The notes under the pieces were generated by a model, which made no database searches, was not told the origin of the DNA, and saw nothing but the letters and a program-made list of their open reading frames with translations. A DNA stretch of 64,000 bases. Origin: Parabacteroides sp. FAFU027 (GTDB lineage: Bacteria > Bacteroidota > Bacteroidia > Bacteroidales > UBA7332). Numbering within the stretch: position 1 is the stretch's first letter; every line of letters starts with the position of its first letter. Of the stretch, positions 23,801-31,762 are shown one piece after another. The stretch covers positions 62,001 to 126,000 of the forward strand of contig NZ_JAKZKV010000004.1 of the NCBI RefSeq assembly GCF_022808675.1, in the 5' to 3' direction. The position numbers and the translations under genes are program-made.

Positions 23801-24054
23801 AGGATAGCCGATACGCTGTTTACCATTTTGGCGACATGCGCAGGATCAGAAGCGAAGTTGGCAAAGAAGCGGTTGGTAAGCATGTGGAACGGCGCGCCCG
23901 GCGGGTGACCTACTTCCAGCTTAAAAGCGGATGAAATGAACTCCGGGCAATCCCAGAAACTGGCTGTTGGCTCAATGGTCATCAGATAAACCACTGCCGA
24001 GATGGCAAATACCAACCAACCGACTAAATTGTTTACTAACTTGTAATTTTTCAT
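20809..24054 (-). CDS. DUF2723 (GT117-type) membrane protein
   Basis: 1081 residues. The N-terminal half has about 13 hydrophobic helices; the first periplasmic loop carries ASFWDCPEF and GHPPGAP, the hallmark acidic GT-C-like motif of DUF2723. A large periplasmic domain follows, ending in a helical TPR-like stretch (about 930-1060). The family is classed as glycosyltransferase GT117 and its animal relative TMEM260 is a protein O-mannosyltransferase, so a role in protein O-glycosylation, common in Bacteroidota, is plausible but not shown here. Coupled to the downstream deacetylase. Promoter at 24173-24201. Confidence 0.85.
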   Translation of the reverse strand: MKNYKLVNNLVGWLVFAISAVVYLMTIEPTASFWDCPEFISSAFKLEVGHPPGAPFHMLTNRFFANFASDPAHVAKMVNSVSAILSALCILFLFWTITHLAKRLVVKNDKMTTGQLIAIMGSGVVGALAYTFSDTFWFSAVEGEVYAYSSFFTAIVFWLILKWESVADKSHATRFIVLISYMMGLSIGVHLLNLLCIPALVLVFYYKKNPDADLKGSLKALALSLVLLVLVMYGMIPGLVKVAGWFELMFVNGFGMPFNSGMIFYVVILIAAIIWALLETTKGNHKVRIIASFVAVTALIGLPFLTGGALGVILGLAILGGLGYYLYKQKEINLVLLNTALLCMMSIVIGYSTYALIIIRSAANTPMDQNSPEDVFSLGRYLGREQYGDRPLFYGETFASEVARDNQGQAVVNRGAPNWTRKVKKDASEKDQYVISSYKEDYDYYSETKMLFPRMYSKQPNHIQAYKEWTNFQGTPVTFNRMGENVTVQMPTLVENIKFFVSYQLNFMYWRYFMWNFSGRQNDIQGNGEVQDGNWISGFNFIDKFLVGDQSNLPPDYANNKGHNVYFMLPLLLGIIGLLFQAYSGKKGIQDFWVTFFLFFMTGIAIVIYLNQYPYQPRERDYAYAGSFYAFAIWIGLGVAGIAQGLKKYTNETVGAVIATVACLFIPYQMGAQNWDDHDRSGRYVCRDFGYNYLVSCPKDAILFTNGDNDTFPLWYNQEVEGVRTDVRVCNLSYLQTDWYIDQMRRPAYDSPSLPISFKPYQYVQGTRDIVYVTNMLNQPMDIRQAMDVIKSDDPNLKVKQGDQQFEFIPTESLFLPVDSAQVIQSGAVAKNHTTPIVKKFEISLKGKQYIGKHEMIIMDMLANSQWKRPICYAVTVGNENYMNLNKYFRLEGLAYQVVPQDFGPNGGVDTEVMYDNMMNKFKWGGADNPKVYLEENTLRMCKTFRFMFGRLATALIQEGKNDKAHKLLDKCQKVLPAYNIPHDYSSLSLAECYYRLGDRKKAEELTEAIAGNCMANLKWFYSLNHTQLNSAMSEVGNNLAIVQSVLQLYSTFNPKLGEKYMPAFQSYSAGWNAAHPAKQQ

Positions 24055-24172
24055 TGTTATAAAGTCATTTGTCGTGAGTCAATGAATAATAGCCTGAAGC
24101 TTTCACCTTACACCTGAAATGGCAAGGTTGCCGGCTCGCGACTAAAGGGATTTATACTCATAAAAAGCAGCG

Positions 24173-24201
24173 CAAAGATAAAAAAGTTTATTCAATAACA
24201 A
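24173..24201 (-). promoter_or_regulatory. promoter for the DUF2723 operon
   Basis: On the minus strand TATCTTTG (24180-24173) is a perfect -7 box, with TTG at 24201-24199 18 bp upstream. The untranslated leader is about 110 bp. Confidence 0.6.
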
Positions 24202-24242
24202 GCGGTTATGGCAGCCGGCTGGAATACTGCGATGATTTTTTG

Positions 24243-26474
24243 TTATGAAATAGCGCAGAAACCCTGTGTTATGCTCTGTAATTTGTCTTTCGGACCGACT
24301 AATGTCACCAAATCGCCGGATTGAAACAGCATATCGGCGGCCGGTTGCACCACTTCGCCGTCTTTTCGCTGGATACTGATAACCAGGGTCTGAGACTGAT
24401 GAAAGTTTGTCTCCCGGATAGTCTTCCCGATGAAGAAGGAATTCTCCTCGATGGTCAGGTTTTTCATTTCCACACCGACCGACTCTTCATTTGAAAATTC
24501 TACCGTCTGGCGAAGTTCCACCAGCTTGCCAAAACTCCTGATTTGTTCGTCATTTCCCACCACCGATACGCGGTCGTATGGCATCAGTTGATCCCGTGCT
24601 CCCGGAATGTGAATGTGTTTGCTTCCCCGGTGAATGCTAACGATGCTCACTCCGTAATTATTGCGGAAATCCGCCTTGTAGAGGTAGCGTCCGATCAACT
24701 CGCTGTCCGGCGATACCTCAAATTCCGCCAGGTGGATGTCATGGATGAGGTTGTCAATGCGTGGGCGCTGTGCATTTTCCCGTTCATTGAGGTGGCGTAT
24801 CATCGTTTTCTCCAAATGGATCACCGTTCTTCGGATCTGTTTGGAAAAAAGGATGACCAGCATACACAACACCGCGAAACCTACGATTGTCCCTAACCGG
24901 AAGGAGTAAAAATGCACCAGCACGGTCATCACAAAGACCAGTGAGATGAGGAAACGCAGTACCGCGATTGACATCAACGGGCCGTGGTTGTAGCGGGAGT
25001 CCACCCACATGGAGCGGAACAGGTTTCGTTTGACCCTTTTGAATGATAAAGACCAAAGCAGCGGAGCCATAACGGCCAGGGTAGAAGCGCTGGCGACCAG
25101 ACTTCCGATCCCGTCGCCCCATTTGCCAATCAGAAACGGGGTGAGGAATTTAAACGAGCCCCAGACGATTCCGCTCAACAGGATAGCATGGATCAGTACG
25201 TGCCAGGTGACGGCATTGAGCATCTCTTTCCACTCCGACTGGCGGTTGACGGTGTTTGATCCTCCCGAATAACGTTCGAGGAACTCCACCCACCGGGCTG
25301 GAAGGACCTTAAGCAGCCACAGATAGACCGGCCCCGACATCCGCATGATAAACGGGGTGGTAAAGGTAGTGATCACCGATACCGCCACGGCTACAGGATA
25401 GAGAAACGGTGCAGTCACCTTCAGGCTTATTCCCAATGTGGCTATGATAAAGGCAAATTCACCGATCTGGGCCAGGCTGAATCCCGACTGGATGGCGATT
25501 TTCAATGGTTGTCCGGACAACAGGATACCCGTTGCCCCGAAAAAGATCTGCCCGAAGACAACAACCGTGGTCAGTATTAAAATAGGAAATGCATATTCGA
25601 CCAAAACCGGCGGATCCACCAGCATACCCACCGATACAAAGAAGATGGCGCCAAACAGGTCTTTCACCGGTTTGATAATCTTCTCGATACTCTCCGCTTC
25701 AAGGGTTTCGGCCAGAATTGACCCCATGATAAAGGCGCCCAGTGCCGACGAAAATCCCACCGAATTGGCAATGACCACCATTCCCAGGCAAAGTCCGACT
25801 GCCACAACGAGCAGCGTCTCCGCATTGAGGAACCGTTTCACCTTTCGCAGAAATAGCGGAATCAGGTAAATACCGGTAAAGAACCAGAGTAAGAGGAAAA
25901 AGACCAGCTTGAAGATGCTTTCCGAGATATGGATGCCCTCCACCTGTTGCGTTACGGCAATGGAAGAGAGGATTACCATCATCAGGATGGCAAAGAGATC
26001 CTCTACCACCAACACTCCAAACACCGTGGTGGTAAACTTCTGGCTCTTCAGTCCCAGGTCGTCAAAAGCCTTGATGATAATGGTGGTGGATGACATCGAG
26101 AGCATCGCGCCGAGGAATATGCTGTCCATCTTCTCCCAGCCAAGTAACTTGCCGGTGGCAAATCCCGACAACATCATGCCCGACATGATCAATACCGCCG
26201 TGATGATAGCAGGCCCGCCCGTATGGATCAGCTTTTTGAAGCTAAACTCCAACCCAAGCGCAAATAGCAGGAAGATAATCCCGATTTCGGCCCACAGATG
26301 GATACTCCCCACATCCTGCACCGATGGCAGGAAGGGAAATTTGGCCGAAGCCAGGAAGCCGGCCACGATATAGCCCAGCACAACGGGTTGTTTGAGCCAC
26401 TTAAACAGTAAGGTGATCGACCCGCCGAGTATCATAATCAGCGCCAGGTCGGATATGAGGGGAGCTAAATGCAT
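24243..26474 (-). CDS. cation:proton antiporter (CPA2/KefB type) with two TrkA-C domains
   Basis: 743 residues from ATG 26474 (MHLAPLISDLALIMILGGS). About 12 transmembrane helices form a Na_H_exchanger module (1-385), with the FLLFALGLEFS and GAFIMGSILAET signatures. A second membrane stretch (about 420-560) and a coiled linker follow. The C-terminus holds two RCK_C/TrkA-C domains (about 595-665 and 675-743), each with the S..IG..L pattern, and no NAD-binding RCK_N domain. Likely K+/H+ or Na+/H+ exchange in the inner membrane, gated by a small ligand. Confidence 0.85.
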   Translation of the reverse strand: MHLAPLISDLALIMILGGSITLLFKWLKQPVVLGYIVAGFLASAKFPFLPSVQDVGSIHLWAEIGIIFLLFALGLEFSFKKLIHTGGPAIITAVLIMSGMMLSGFATGKLLGWEKMDSIFLGAMLSMSSTTIIIKAFDDLGLKSQKFTTTVFGVLVVEDLFAILMMVILSSIAVTQQVEGIHISESIFKLVFFLLLWFFTGIYLIPLFLRKVKRFLNAETLLVVAVGLCLGMVVIANSVGFSSALGAFIMGSILAETLEAESIEKIIKPVKDLFGAIFFVSVGMLVDPPVLVEYAFPILILTTVVVFGQIFFGATGILLSGQPLKIAIQSGFSLAQIGEFAFIIATLGISLKVTAPFLYPVAVAVSVITTFTTPFIMRMSGPVYLWLLKVLPARWVEFLERYSGGSNTVNRQSEWKEMLNAVTWHVLIHAILLSGIVWGSFKFLTPFLIGKWGDGIGSLVASASTLAVMAPLLWSLSFKRVKRNLFRSMWVDSRYNHGPLMSIAVLRFLISLVFVMTVLVHFYSFRLGTIVGFAVLCMLVILFSKQIRRTVIHLEKTMIRHLNERENAQRPRIDNLIHDIHLAEFEVSPDSELIGRYLYKADFRNNYGVSIVSIHRGSKHIHIPGARDQLMPYDRVSVVGNDEQIRSFGKLVELRQTVEFSNEESVGVEMKNLTIEENSFFIGKTIRETNFHQSQTLVISIQRKDGEVVQPAADMLFQSGDLVTLVGPKDKLQSITQGFCAIS

Positions 26475-26498
26475 AATGGTCTGCTGTTGGTTATTTCC

Positions 26499-26506
26499 CA
26501 AAGATA
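26499..26506 (-). promoter_or_regulatory. -7 box for the antiporter gene
   Basis: TATCTTTG on the minus strand, 25 bp before the ATG at 26474. The matching -33 element is unclear. Confidence 0.5.
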
Positions 26507-26741
26507 CCAAAAAAGTAAATTGCCGGAATGTCTTTGCGGTCTCCTGTTAACGATTCATTGGCAGATAAAGATCAGTTTTTGGTATTTCTAACGGAGTAAG
26601 AAGGGTTTCTTAATTGAATGTTATTTGCCCTAAATTCATAAGGCTATCCCTGGTGTAGATATAGTAAAGCTTCCATGGATTGCGATAATCTATATGAAAA
26701 TGTTTTTCTACGGATTTGTCTGAAGTGAGTGATAAGCTTAC
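26507..26741. other. non-coding start of the accessory region
   Basis: Divergent spacer between the antiporter and the 390-aa gene. AT-rich; I see no gene, RNA or repeat here. Structured elements follow at 26742 and 26912. Confidence 0.4.
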
Positions 26742-26806
26742 GGGTGTCGCGGTTTTTAACCGCGATAATATTGTGAAAGAATCAGCGGTTAAAAACCGCT
26801 ACACCC
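26742..26806. repeat. GGGTG...GCGGTTTTTAACCGC element, copy 1
   Basis: GGGTG and CACCC ends enclose two inverted GCGGTTTTTAACCGC-type palindromes, giving a 65-bp element that folds as one long hairpin or two. A second copy lies at 34348-34421, at the other end of the accessory region. Confidence 0.75.
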
Positions 26807-26911
26807 ATAATGGACTGCTATGAATGAACGTTTACTCGTTGCTTTTTCATCGAATCAGCTGGAGAATTGCAAGTAACTTCAAATTTGCCTCAAAGCCTCT
26901 TCGTCTCAAAG

Positions 26912-26955
26912 TATAGTCAAACAAGTTTCTCGCAATTCGAAACAGTTTGACTATA
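26912..26955. repeat. 44-bp hairpin upstream of the 390-aa gene
   Basis: TATAGTCAAAC and its exact complement GTTTGACTATA enclose a second stem GTTTC...GAAAC around an 8-9-base loop. No T-run follows, so it is more likely an operator, RNA structure or repeat. It ends about 200 bp before the ATG at 27154. Confidence 0.6.
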
Positions 26956-27153
26956 TAAGCCCCGGCTTGATTCTTTCTCAGGAAAAAGGAAGAGTCTCAT
27001 AGCTTCCCGGAGAGTTTCTAAACAAATTATAAGTTCAATTGCATGGTTGTTTTTGTGAAATAAATTAAATTTGGCAATCCGAAAAGACTAAGCTGCTTTC
27101 TTTCCCTCTTCAATTGGTCTGTAATCGGTTTAAACACTATAAATATTACCACC

Positions 27154-28326
27154 ATGATGTCATTTGAAAACTTCGAGTATCATGAGTCAGCGTTGCCTCA
27201 GGATGAAAATGAACAAAAGGAATTCTTTGAAAATCTGGAGAAAGAATTTTGTCGTGAGCTGGAAGGCTCAGACAAAGCCCGCAAATATTTTGAGAAGTAC
27301 CACCCCGATTCTATTCCCTCCTTTATCAAACAGTATGCCAGCCAACGCATGCAGCTCATTAAGTATCAAAGCATGTATGTTCATGTTTTTCAGCGGAGGG
27401 AAGATCATGATCTCTACATTCAGCAGCTCGCCGAGAAGGCATTGGATTTTATTCTCCAGAAAAAGCTCTTTAACCTGCAATTAAAATGGCGGGCTGAGCA
27501 AATCAGGATCAAAGAGATCAATATGTCTTATGACTTTCAGTTTTGGGGTTCTCATATCAGATCATGCCCTTTTATTCCCCCGATTGAAAAAAGAGAAATA
27601 GAGATCATGAAAAGGTTCTTGCTCAGTCCGGAACAGGATAATAGTTTAACTGCTTTTCGTTTATTAGACTGGCAAGATTACGATACTGTCATGGAGAAGG
27701 ACGAAGAGGGAGATCGTTCCTATATGCCGGATTGGTATGAATGGTATGACCTTCATTTGGGCACAATTGGGTTATTTTATCTTTCGGATATCCGGGGGCA
27801 GAAGGAGGAATACTACTTTCAGCTTTATCGGGAAGATCGCAGGGCGAAGAGTGCTGATATAATAGCTCAGAAGGTATCGGATGATCCAAGGGAACGCTTG
27901 TATGCATTTGAAAAAGAGGTTCTTGCTTTTGCCCTATATATAGAAACAGATCGCCATTTTATTGAGTTATTCAGATATTACGGTTATTATGTCAAAGAGG
28001 GTCAAAGGGGATTTGATCAATGGAGGCTAAATGAGGCCGTTGATATACTCGCTCTGGCTGATCGTCCGGTTTATCTTCCCGGGCATCTACCCTGGCATGA
28101 GTCTATACTTGAAGGTTTGAATAGATATCTCAATGCCCGGGTGGTTGAAATACTTGACTTTGTGTGTGATAACTATGTTACACTAAAAGAGCTGGGCATT
28201 TCAAGAGGCGAAAGTGCCGAATCGCTACAAGAAAAATATGAAGCCGATTGGCTTGTAGATTTTTGTAGAAAAGGAATTCTCACAGGGCGCAAACTCAAAG
28301 GCGAGCCGGAAGACTTTAATTTTTGA
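27154..28326 (+). CDS. unrecognised 390-aa cytoplasmic protein
   Basis: 390 residues, no signal peptide or membrane segment, strongly charged and rich in Glu, Tyr, Trp, Arg and Leu. Repeated helix-like stretches (residues 15-130 and 230-330) suggest an alpha-helical fold; the segment DWYEWYDLHLGTIGLFYLSD is aromatic-rich. I do not recognise the family. Two ATGs are adjacent (27154, 27157). It stands alone between repeat-rich spacers in the AT-rich accessory region. Confidence 0.7.
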   Translation: MMSFENFEYHESALPQDENEQKEFFENLEKEFCRELEGSDKARKYFEKYHPDSIPSFIKQYASQRMQLIKYQSMYVHVFQRREDHDLYIQQLAEKALDFILQKKLFNLQLKWRAEQIRIKEINMSYDFQFWGSHIRSCPFIPPIEKREIEIMKRFLLSPEQDNSLTAFRLLDWQDYDTVMEKDEEGDRSYMPDWYEWYDLHLGTIGLFYLSDIRGQKEEYYFQLYREDRRAKSADIIAQKVSDDPRERLYAFEKEVLAFALYIETDRHFIELFRYYGYYVKEGQRGFDQWRLNEAVDILALADRPVYLPGHLPWHESILEGLNRYLNARVVEILDFVCDNYVTLKELGISRGESAESLQEKYEADWLVDFCRKGILTGRKLKGEPEDFNF

Positions 28327-28331
28327 ATGGA

Positions 28332-28365
28332 AGGGAGGGCAGAAGTTCTCCTTTTTTGTTGCGTC
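28332..28365 (+). terminator. weak terminator after the 390-aa gene
   Basis: AAGGGAG and CTCCTTTT bracket a short loop and end in a run of T. The stem is short, so this is a tentative call. Confidence 0.4.
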
Positions 28366-28501
28366 TCATTTTGCTTTTTAATTTCTTTCCGCCACCATTA
28401 TTGTATAGAAAAACAGAGATAGGACATAACCCTGTATTGAAATGTTACCTGCCCCTATTTGTTGATAAATGATTGTATCTAATGGCTGTGGAGTCTCCTG
28501 C

Positions 28502-28665
28502 TCAATTGCCTCCAGCTTTAGCTGGAGGACAAAAGTGAGAGTATATCGGCTTTAGCCGAACAAATAACAACAATATAAGCAGGTAAATCATACTACAAGA
28601 ATTCGGCTAAAGCCAATATTCTAAACCAAATCAACAATCCTCCAGCTAAAGCTGGAGGCAATTGA
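28502..28665. repeat. 164-bp MITE-like element, copy 1 (28-bp perfect TIRs)
   Basis: The ends (28502-28529 and 28638-28665) are perfect 28-bp inverted repeats, and each end is itself a palindrome (CTCCAGCTTTAGCTGGAG). Inside lies a second inverted pair, TCGGCTTTAGCCGAA at 28546-28560 and its counterpart at 28602-28614. No coding capacity. This has the form of a non-autonomous REP/BIME or MITE element. Confidence 0.8.
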
Positions 28666-28753
28666 TCTAAAAGATCAGGATTATCTAAAAGTCTATCCTA
28701 ATTTCCCCTTTTCCCCCGAATTGGTTCAAACTTTTTCCGCATCAGTGCACACC
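28502..28753. repeat. 252-bp direct duplication, first copy
   Basis: Matches 28838-29089 base for base at a constant offset of 336 with about a dozen mismatches and no gap. It spans the 164-bp element plus 88 bp of flank and ends in ATCAGTGCACACC, which in the second copy is the first unit of array 2. Confidence 0.85.
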
Positions 28754-28837
28754 TGTATAGATGTTTAGGTTACCCATAATAATTCATTGGCAATATGTAG
28801 ATCTCTTTAAGTCAATTCCTTTCCTATTGCCTTCTTT

Positions 28838-29089
28838 TCAATTGCCTCCAGCTTTAGCTGGAGGACAAAAGTGAGAGTATATCGGCTTTAGCCGAACAAA
28901 TAACAACAATATAAGCAGATAAATCATACTACAGGAATTTGGCTAAAGCCAATATTCTAAATCAAATCAACAATCCTCCAGCTAAAGCTGAAGGCAATTG
29001 ATCTAAAAGATCAGGATTATCTAAAAACCTATCCTAATTTCCATTTTTCTCCCGAAATGGTTCAAACTTTTTCCACATCAGTGCACACC
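28838..29089. repeat. 252-bp direct duplication, second copy
   Basis: Near-identical to 28502-28753. Contains the second 164-bp element (28838-29001) whose right end has one change (CTGAAGG for CTGGAGG), then runs into the first core of the 21-bp array 2. Confidence 0.85.
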
Positions 29090-29286
29090 GGAGAGAAAAT
29101 AGTGTACACTGTAGAAACTCCGGTGCGAACTTTTCCGGCTCCGGTGTCCACTGTAGCGGAAAAAGTGTCCACTGTTACCGGAAAAGTGTGCACCGGAGGA
29201 ATAAAAGTGTACACTATTGTGGAAAAAGTGTACACTGTTGTGGGAAAAGTGTGCACTGTTGCCGGAAAAGTTCGCACCGTACGCGA
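29077..29286. repeat. 21-bp phased direct-repeat array 2 (core GTGnnCAC)
   Basis: Cores of the form GTGnnCAC or close variants begin at 29081, 29102, 29123, 29144, 29165, 29186, 29207, 29228, 29249 and 29270: ten cores at exactly 21-bp pitch. The best units read AAAAGTGTACACTGTTG, so here the core is itself a palindrome. Spacer bases vary. Both strands stay open through the array because 21 is divisible by three; not called as a protein. Confidence 0.85.
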
Positions 29287-29660
29287 ATAAGTATGTGCTA
29301 AATGTGTATATAAGTTTCGCTAATCAGAAAAATTAGTGCTAAATGTTTTGGCAGTCTGTTTCTTATTTTCAGTGTAAGAACAGATTCTTTTTAGTCTGTT
29401 GATGTAATCTGATTTTGCTGACGATTGTGTTGGGTTAGAGGTGCTGGATTCGTGATTAGTGCCGTTCTTTAGTGGGTTATATTCTTGTTTTGTTTTTATA
29501 AATGCTATAATGTGAGCGGTTTAAGTTCTTTTTGATGGTTCGGATAACAATCAGGTATTTTTAGCGGATTATGATGTTTTGTATTGTTTGCATAAGCTGA
29601 CAGTTGATTTGATATTGTATTAATGAATATCCCGATATGCACCTAAGCCGTTTAACGAAA
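29287..29660. other. AT-rich non-coding spacer
   Basis: About 370 bp with high T content and no gene, tRNA or regular repeat that I can see. Confidence 0.4.
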
Positions 29661-29826
29661 CTCATATTGCGGTGCGCTGCACCTAATGTTGAGTGGGATT
29701 ATCCATATTCTACAGATATTATGGTGCTCTGCACCAATTGTCAGCATATAAAGGGACAAAGTCCCGTGATATTTGGAGAAAAATTGAATCCCCGGAAAAC
29801 AAAGGTGCAGCGCACTGTAATATAAG
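29661..29826. repeat. 166-bp MITE-like element with GGTGCGCTGCACC ends
   Basis: Ends CATATTGCGGTGCGCTGCACCT (left, shown here as key word GGTGCGCTGCACC) and the inverse AGGTGCAGCGCACTGTAATAT (right) form imperfect 25-bp terminal inverted repeats, each palindromic. A central copy, GGTGCTCTGCACC, lies at about 29722. Size and layout match the unrelated 164-bp element at 28502, suggesting the same type of mobilised palindrome. Confidence 0.7.
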
Positions 29827-30004
29827 ACTCCGATTCGATTAATAGATGATTATACGGATATTCATATTGTATTATCATGAGACGATCAGGAATGGATTGA
29901 TTAAGATTGTTGGTAAAAATATTTAGTGTTGCAATTAAAATAGCAAGATTTGATAATTATTGTTTTGTTGCGAATTGTAATTTTGTGATACAAAGCTGTT
30001 GTAG

Positions 30005-30877
30005 ATGATAAACGAAGTTGCAAGAAAACGCATAAGCCAGATGATTGATTACATAGAGTCTCACCTGGATAGAAAGATGAGCCTTGATCATTTTGCTGAT
30101 GTGGCCATGTTCTCAAAGTATTATCTGTTTCGTCTGTTTAAATTGGAAACGGGAGAAACGATTTTGAGATTTGTAAAGCGTCTGAAGATGGAACGCGCCT
30201 ATCGGAGAATTCTGATGGATCGTTCGGTAAATATAGAGGATGTTTCCATGGAGTTGGGATATAGTTCCTGTTCTAATTTTTCAAGAGACTTTCGTCTTTT
30301 CTTCGGGATGTCCCCCTCTGAGGTTCGGGTAGATTCCGGGTTGTCGGTCAGAGGTGCATTGTCAGGGGAGGAGAAGTTTCCGGTAGCCTTTAAAGGAATA
30401 GAAGTGTATCCCGATCGGTATGTCGCATATCTGAAAGTCACAAAAGGATATCAGCCCGATGCTATTATTGCCAGTTTTATGGACCTGTTTGACCTGGCCT
30501 TTCGGGAAAACTTCAAGGTAAGTCAGGCGGTTGGACTTCCTTGTAATGATCCGGACCGTACTCCTGCCGGAAAGTGTATCTATGATACCTGTCTGGTGAT
30601 TGATAAGCCGCAGGGGCGGTTAGCTGATTATCCCTGTAACTTCAAAACGGTGAAAGGTGGATGCTATGCCGTATTCCGGTTTGAGGGGAATAAATATCAG
30701 TTTCCGTTGGCCTGGAATTATATTTATGGGAAATGGCTGGTGGAGAATGATTATCAACTGGACGATGCCCCTCGCCTCGAAGTTTTCGATCATCTTGATG
30801 GAGAGGTGTCCGAAGTGTTGAAAGCCTGCCTCTGTCTGCCCGTAAAACCTCAGAATCAGAAGAGGGTGCGGGAATAA
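30005..30877 (+). CDS. AraC-family regulator with GyrI-like effector domain
   Basis: 290 residues. Residues 1-105 hold two helix-turn-helix motifs of the AraC type (SLDHFADVAMFSKYYLFRLFKLETGE and NIEDVSMELGYSSCSNFSRDFRLFFGMSPSEVR). Residues about 130-285 resemble the GyrI-like/Rob effector-binding domain (GIEVYPDRYVAYLKVTKGY ... GGCYAVFRFEG). Such regulators sense small hydrophobic or cationic molecules. The nearby 231-aa gene starts 92 bp downstream and may be its target or partner (inference from position). A TAATTTTG -7-like box lies at 29978-29985. Confidence 0.88.
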   Translation: MINEVARKRISQMIDYIESHLDRKMSLDHFADVAMFSKYYLFRLFKLETGETILRFVKRLKMERAYRRILMDRSVNIEDVSMELGYSSCSNFSRDFRLFFGMSPSEVRVDSGLSVRGALSGEEKFPVAFKGIEVYPDRYVAYLKVTKGYQPDAIIASFMDLFDLAFRENFKVSQAVGLPCNDPDRTPAGKCIYDTCLVIDKPQGRLADYPCNFKTVKGGCYAVFRFEGNKYQFPLAWNYIYGKWLVENDYQLDDAPRLEVFDHLDGEVSEVLKACLCLPVKPQNQKRVRE

Positions 30878-30969
30878 CCGGAGAGCATGGAAATGGAAAA
30901 CTAATAATCGATTATAGTATATATCTCAGAGAATTGAATCGTAGTATTAACAACTAAATTTTGAAAGCT

Positions 30970-31665
30970 ATGTCAGATGCTTCCAGAATTCCGCGGGGGA
31001 TAGATGCTTTTAGTCCCTACATCGGAACTACGGCGACTTACTTGACAGCCGGAACACCAGAGACGAACGCCGAACGTCTCGGGGTACTTCCCAAAGAAGT
31101 TGCCCAGTGGACGAGCTTTTCTGTTGAATGGATCCCACTTTACACTTTGTATTGTGACAAATTGAATGGACGCACGACAGCGGTGACTAACAGATTGTAT
31201 GATATCATTGACCGCTGTATTACTTTTGATCAGACCTACCATATCCTGGACCGTATTGCCGCTTCACCTAATGTGACTATTGTTGATTTATCTACTTTCA
31301 ACATTAAGAAAGGTGCATTGCAGAAAACAACCCGCTCTGTTGCAACCACTCCGGTTCTTGCAGCTTTGCAGGCGTTGGGTGGTGGATCTTTCTACATCAA
31401 ATGCCGCAGCACCACAAGCGAGCGGGCTTCGATCCTCGAAGGTGCGGATTGTGTACAGTTTGTCTATGTGGTAGGCGATACTCCTCCGACTTCTGCCGAA
31501 ATGGCGGGTCTCTCAAAGGACATCTCTACCAAGGCTTGCTTTACTCTTCAGCTCGGTGCGGGAAGTTCGGCGAAGTACCTCTACATCTACTTCCGCTGGT
31601 ACAACACCAAGCATCCCGAATTAGCCGGCCCCTGGAGCAGTATGCAGATGAGTTTGATTATGTAG
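30970..31665 (+). CDS. unrecognised 231-aa protein
   Basis: 231 residues from ATG 30970; TTG 30961 would add three. No signal peptide or membrane helix. Begins SRIPRGIDAFSPYIGTTATYL; later GGGSFYIKCRSTT and a C-terminal AKYLYIYFRWYNTKHPELAGPWSSMQMSLIM, a hydrophobic/aromatic end resembling a wall- or sheath-type subunit C-terminus. I have an impression of similar orphan proteins in other Bacteroidota but cannot name a family. Codon use looks like core genes, unlike the AT-rich small genes downstream. A terminator follows at 31693-31739. Confidence 0.7.
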   Translation: MSDASRIPRGIDAFSPYIGTTATYLTAGTPETNAERLGVLPKEVAQWTSFSVEWIPLYTLYCDKLNGRTTAVTNRLYDIIDRCITFDQTYHILDRIAASPNVTIVDLSTFNIKKGALQKTTRSVATTPVLAALQALGGGSFYIKCRSTTSERASILEGADCVQFVYVVGDTPPTSAEMAGLSKDISTKACFTLQLGAGSSAKYLYIYFRWYNTKHPELAGPWSSMQMSLIM

Positions 31666-31692
31666 TTCTTTGGTGTTCGCTCATACTGTTTG

Positions 31693-31739
31693 AAACCCGA
31701 CCTCTTCTCCGGTGATTGCCGGGGAGGGGAGTCGGGTTT
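31693..31739 (+). terminator. terminator-like hairpin after the 231-aa gene
   Basis: AAACCCGAC (31693-31701) pairs with GTCGGGTTT (31731-31739), with an inner CCGG...CCGG stem. A T-run is short, so strength is uncertain. Confidence 0.6.
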
Positions 31740-31762
31740 GGTGTGAAATGGATTAAGCCTCA

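Noticed and set aside
29057..29290. Open frames across array 2 encoding repeats such as KVYTV
   Set aside because: Same reason: open on both strands because the period is a multiple of three.
29637..29825. 62-residue frame over the GGTGCGCTGCACC element
   Set aside because: Almost entirely repeat sequence, with no independent coding evidence.
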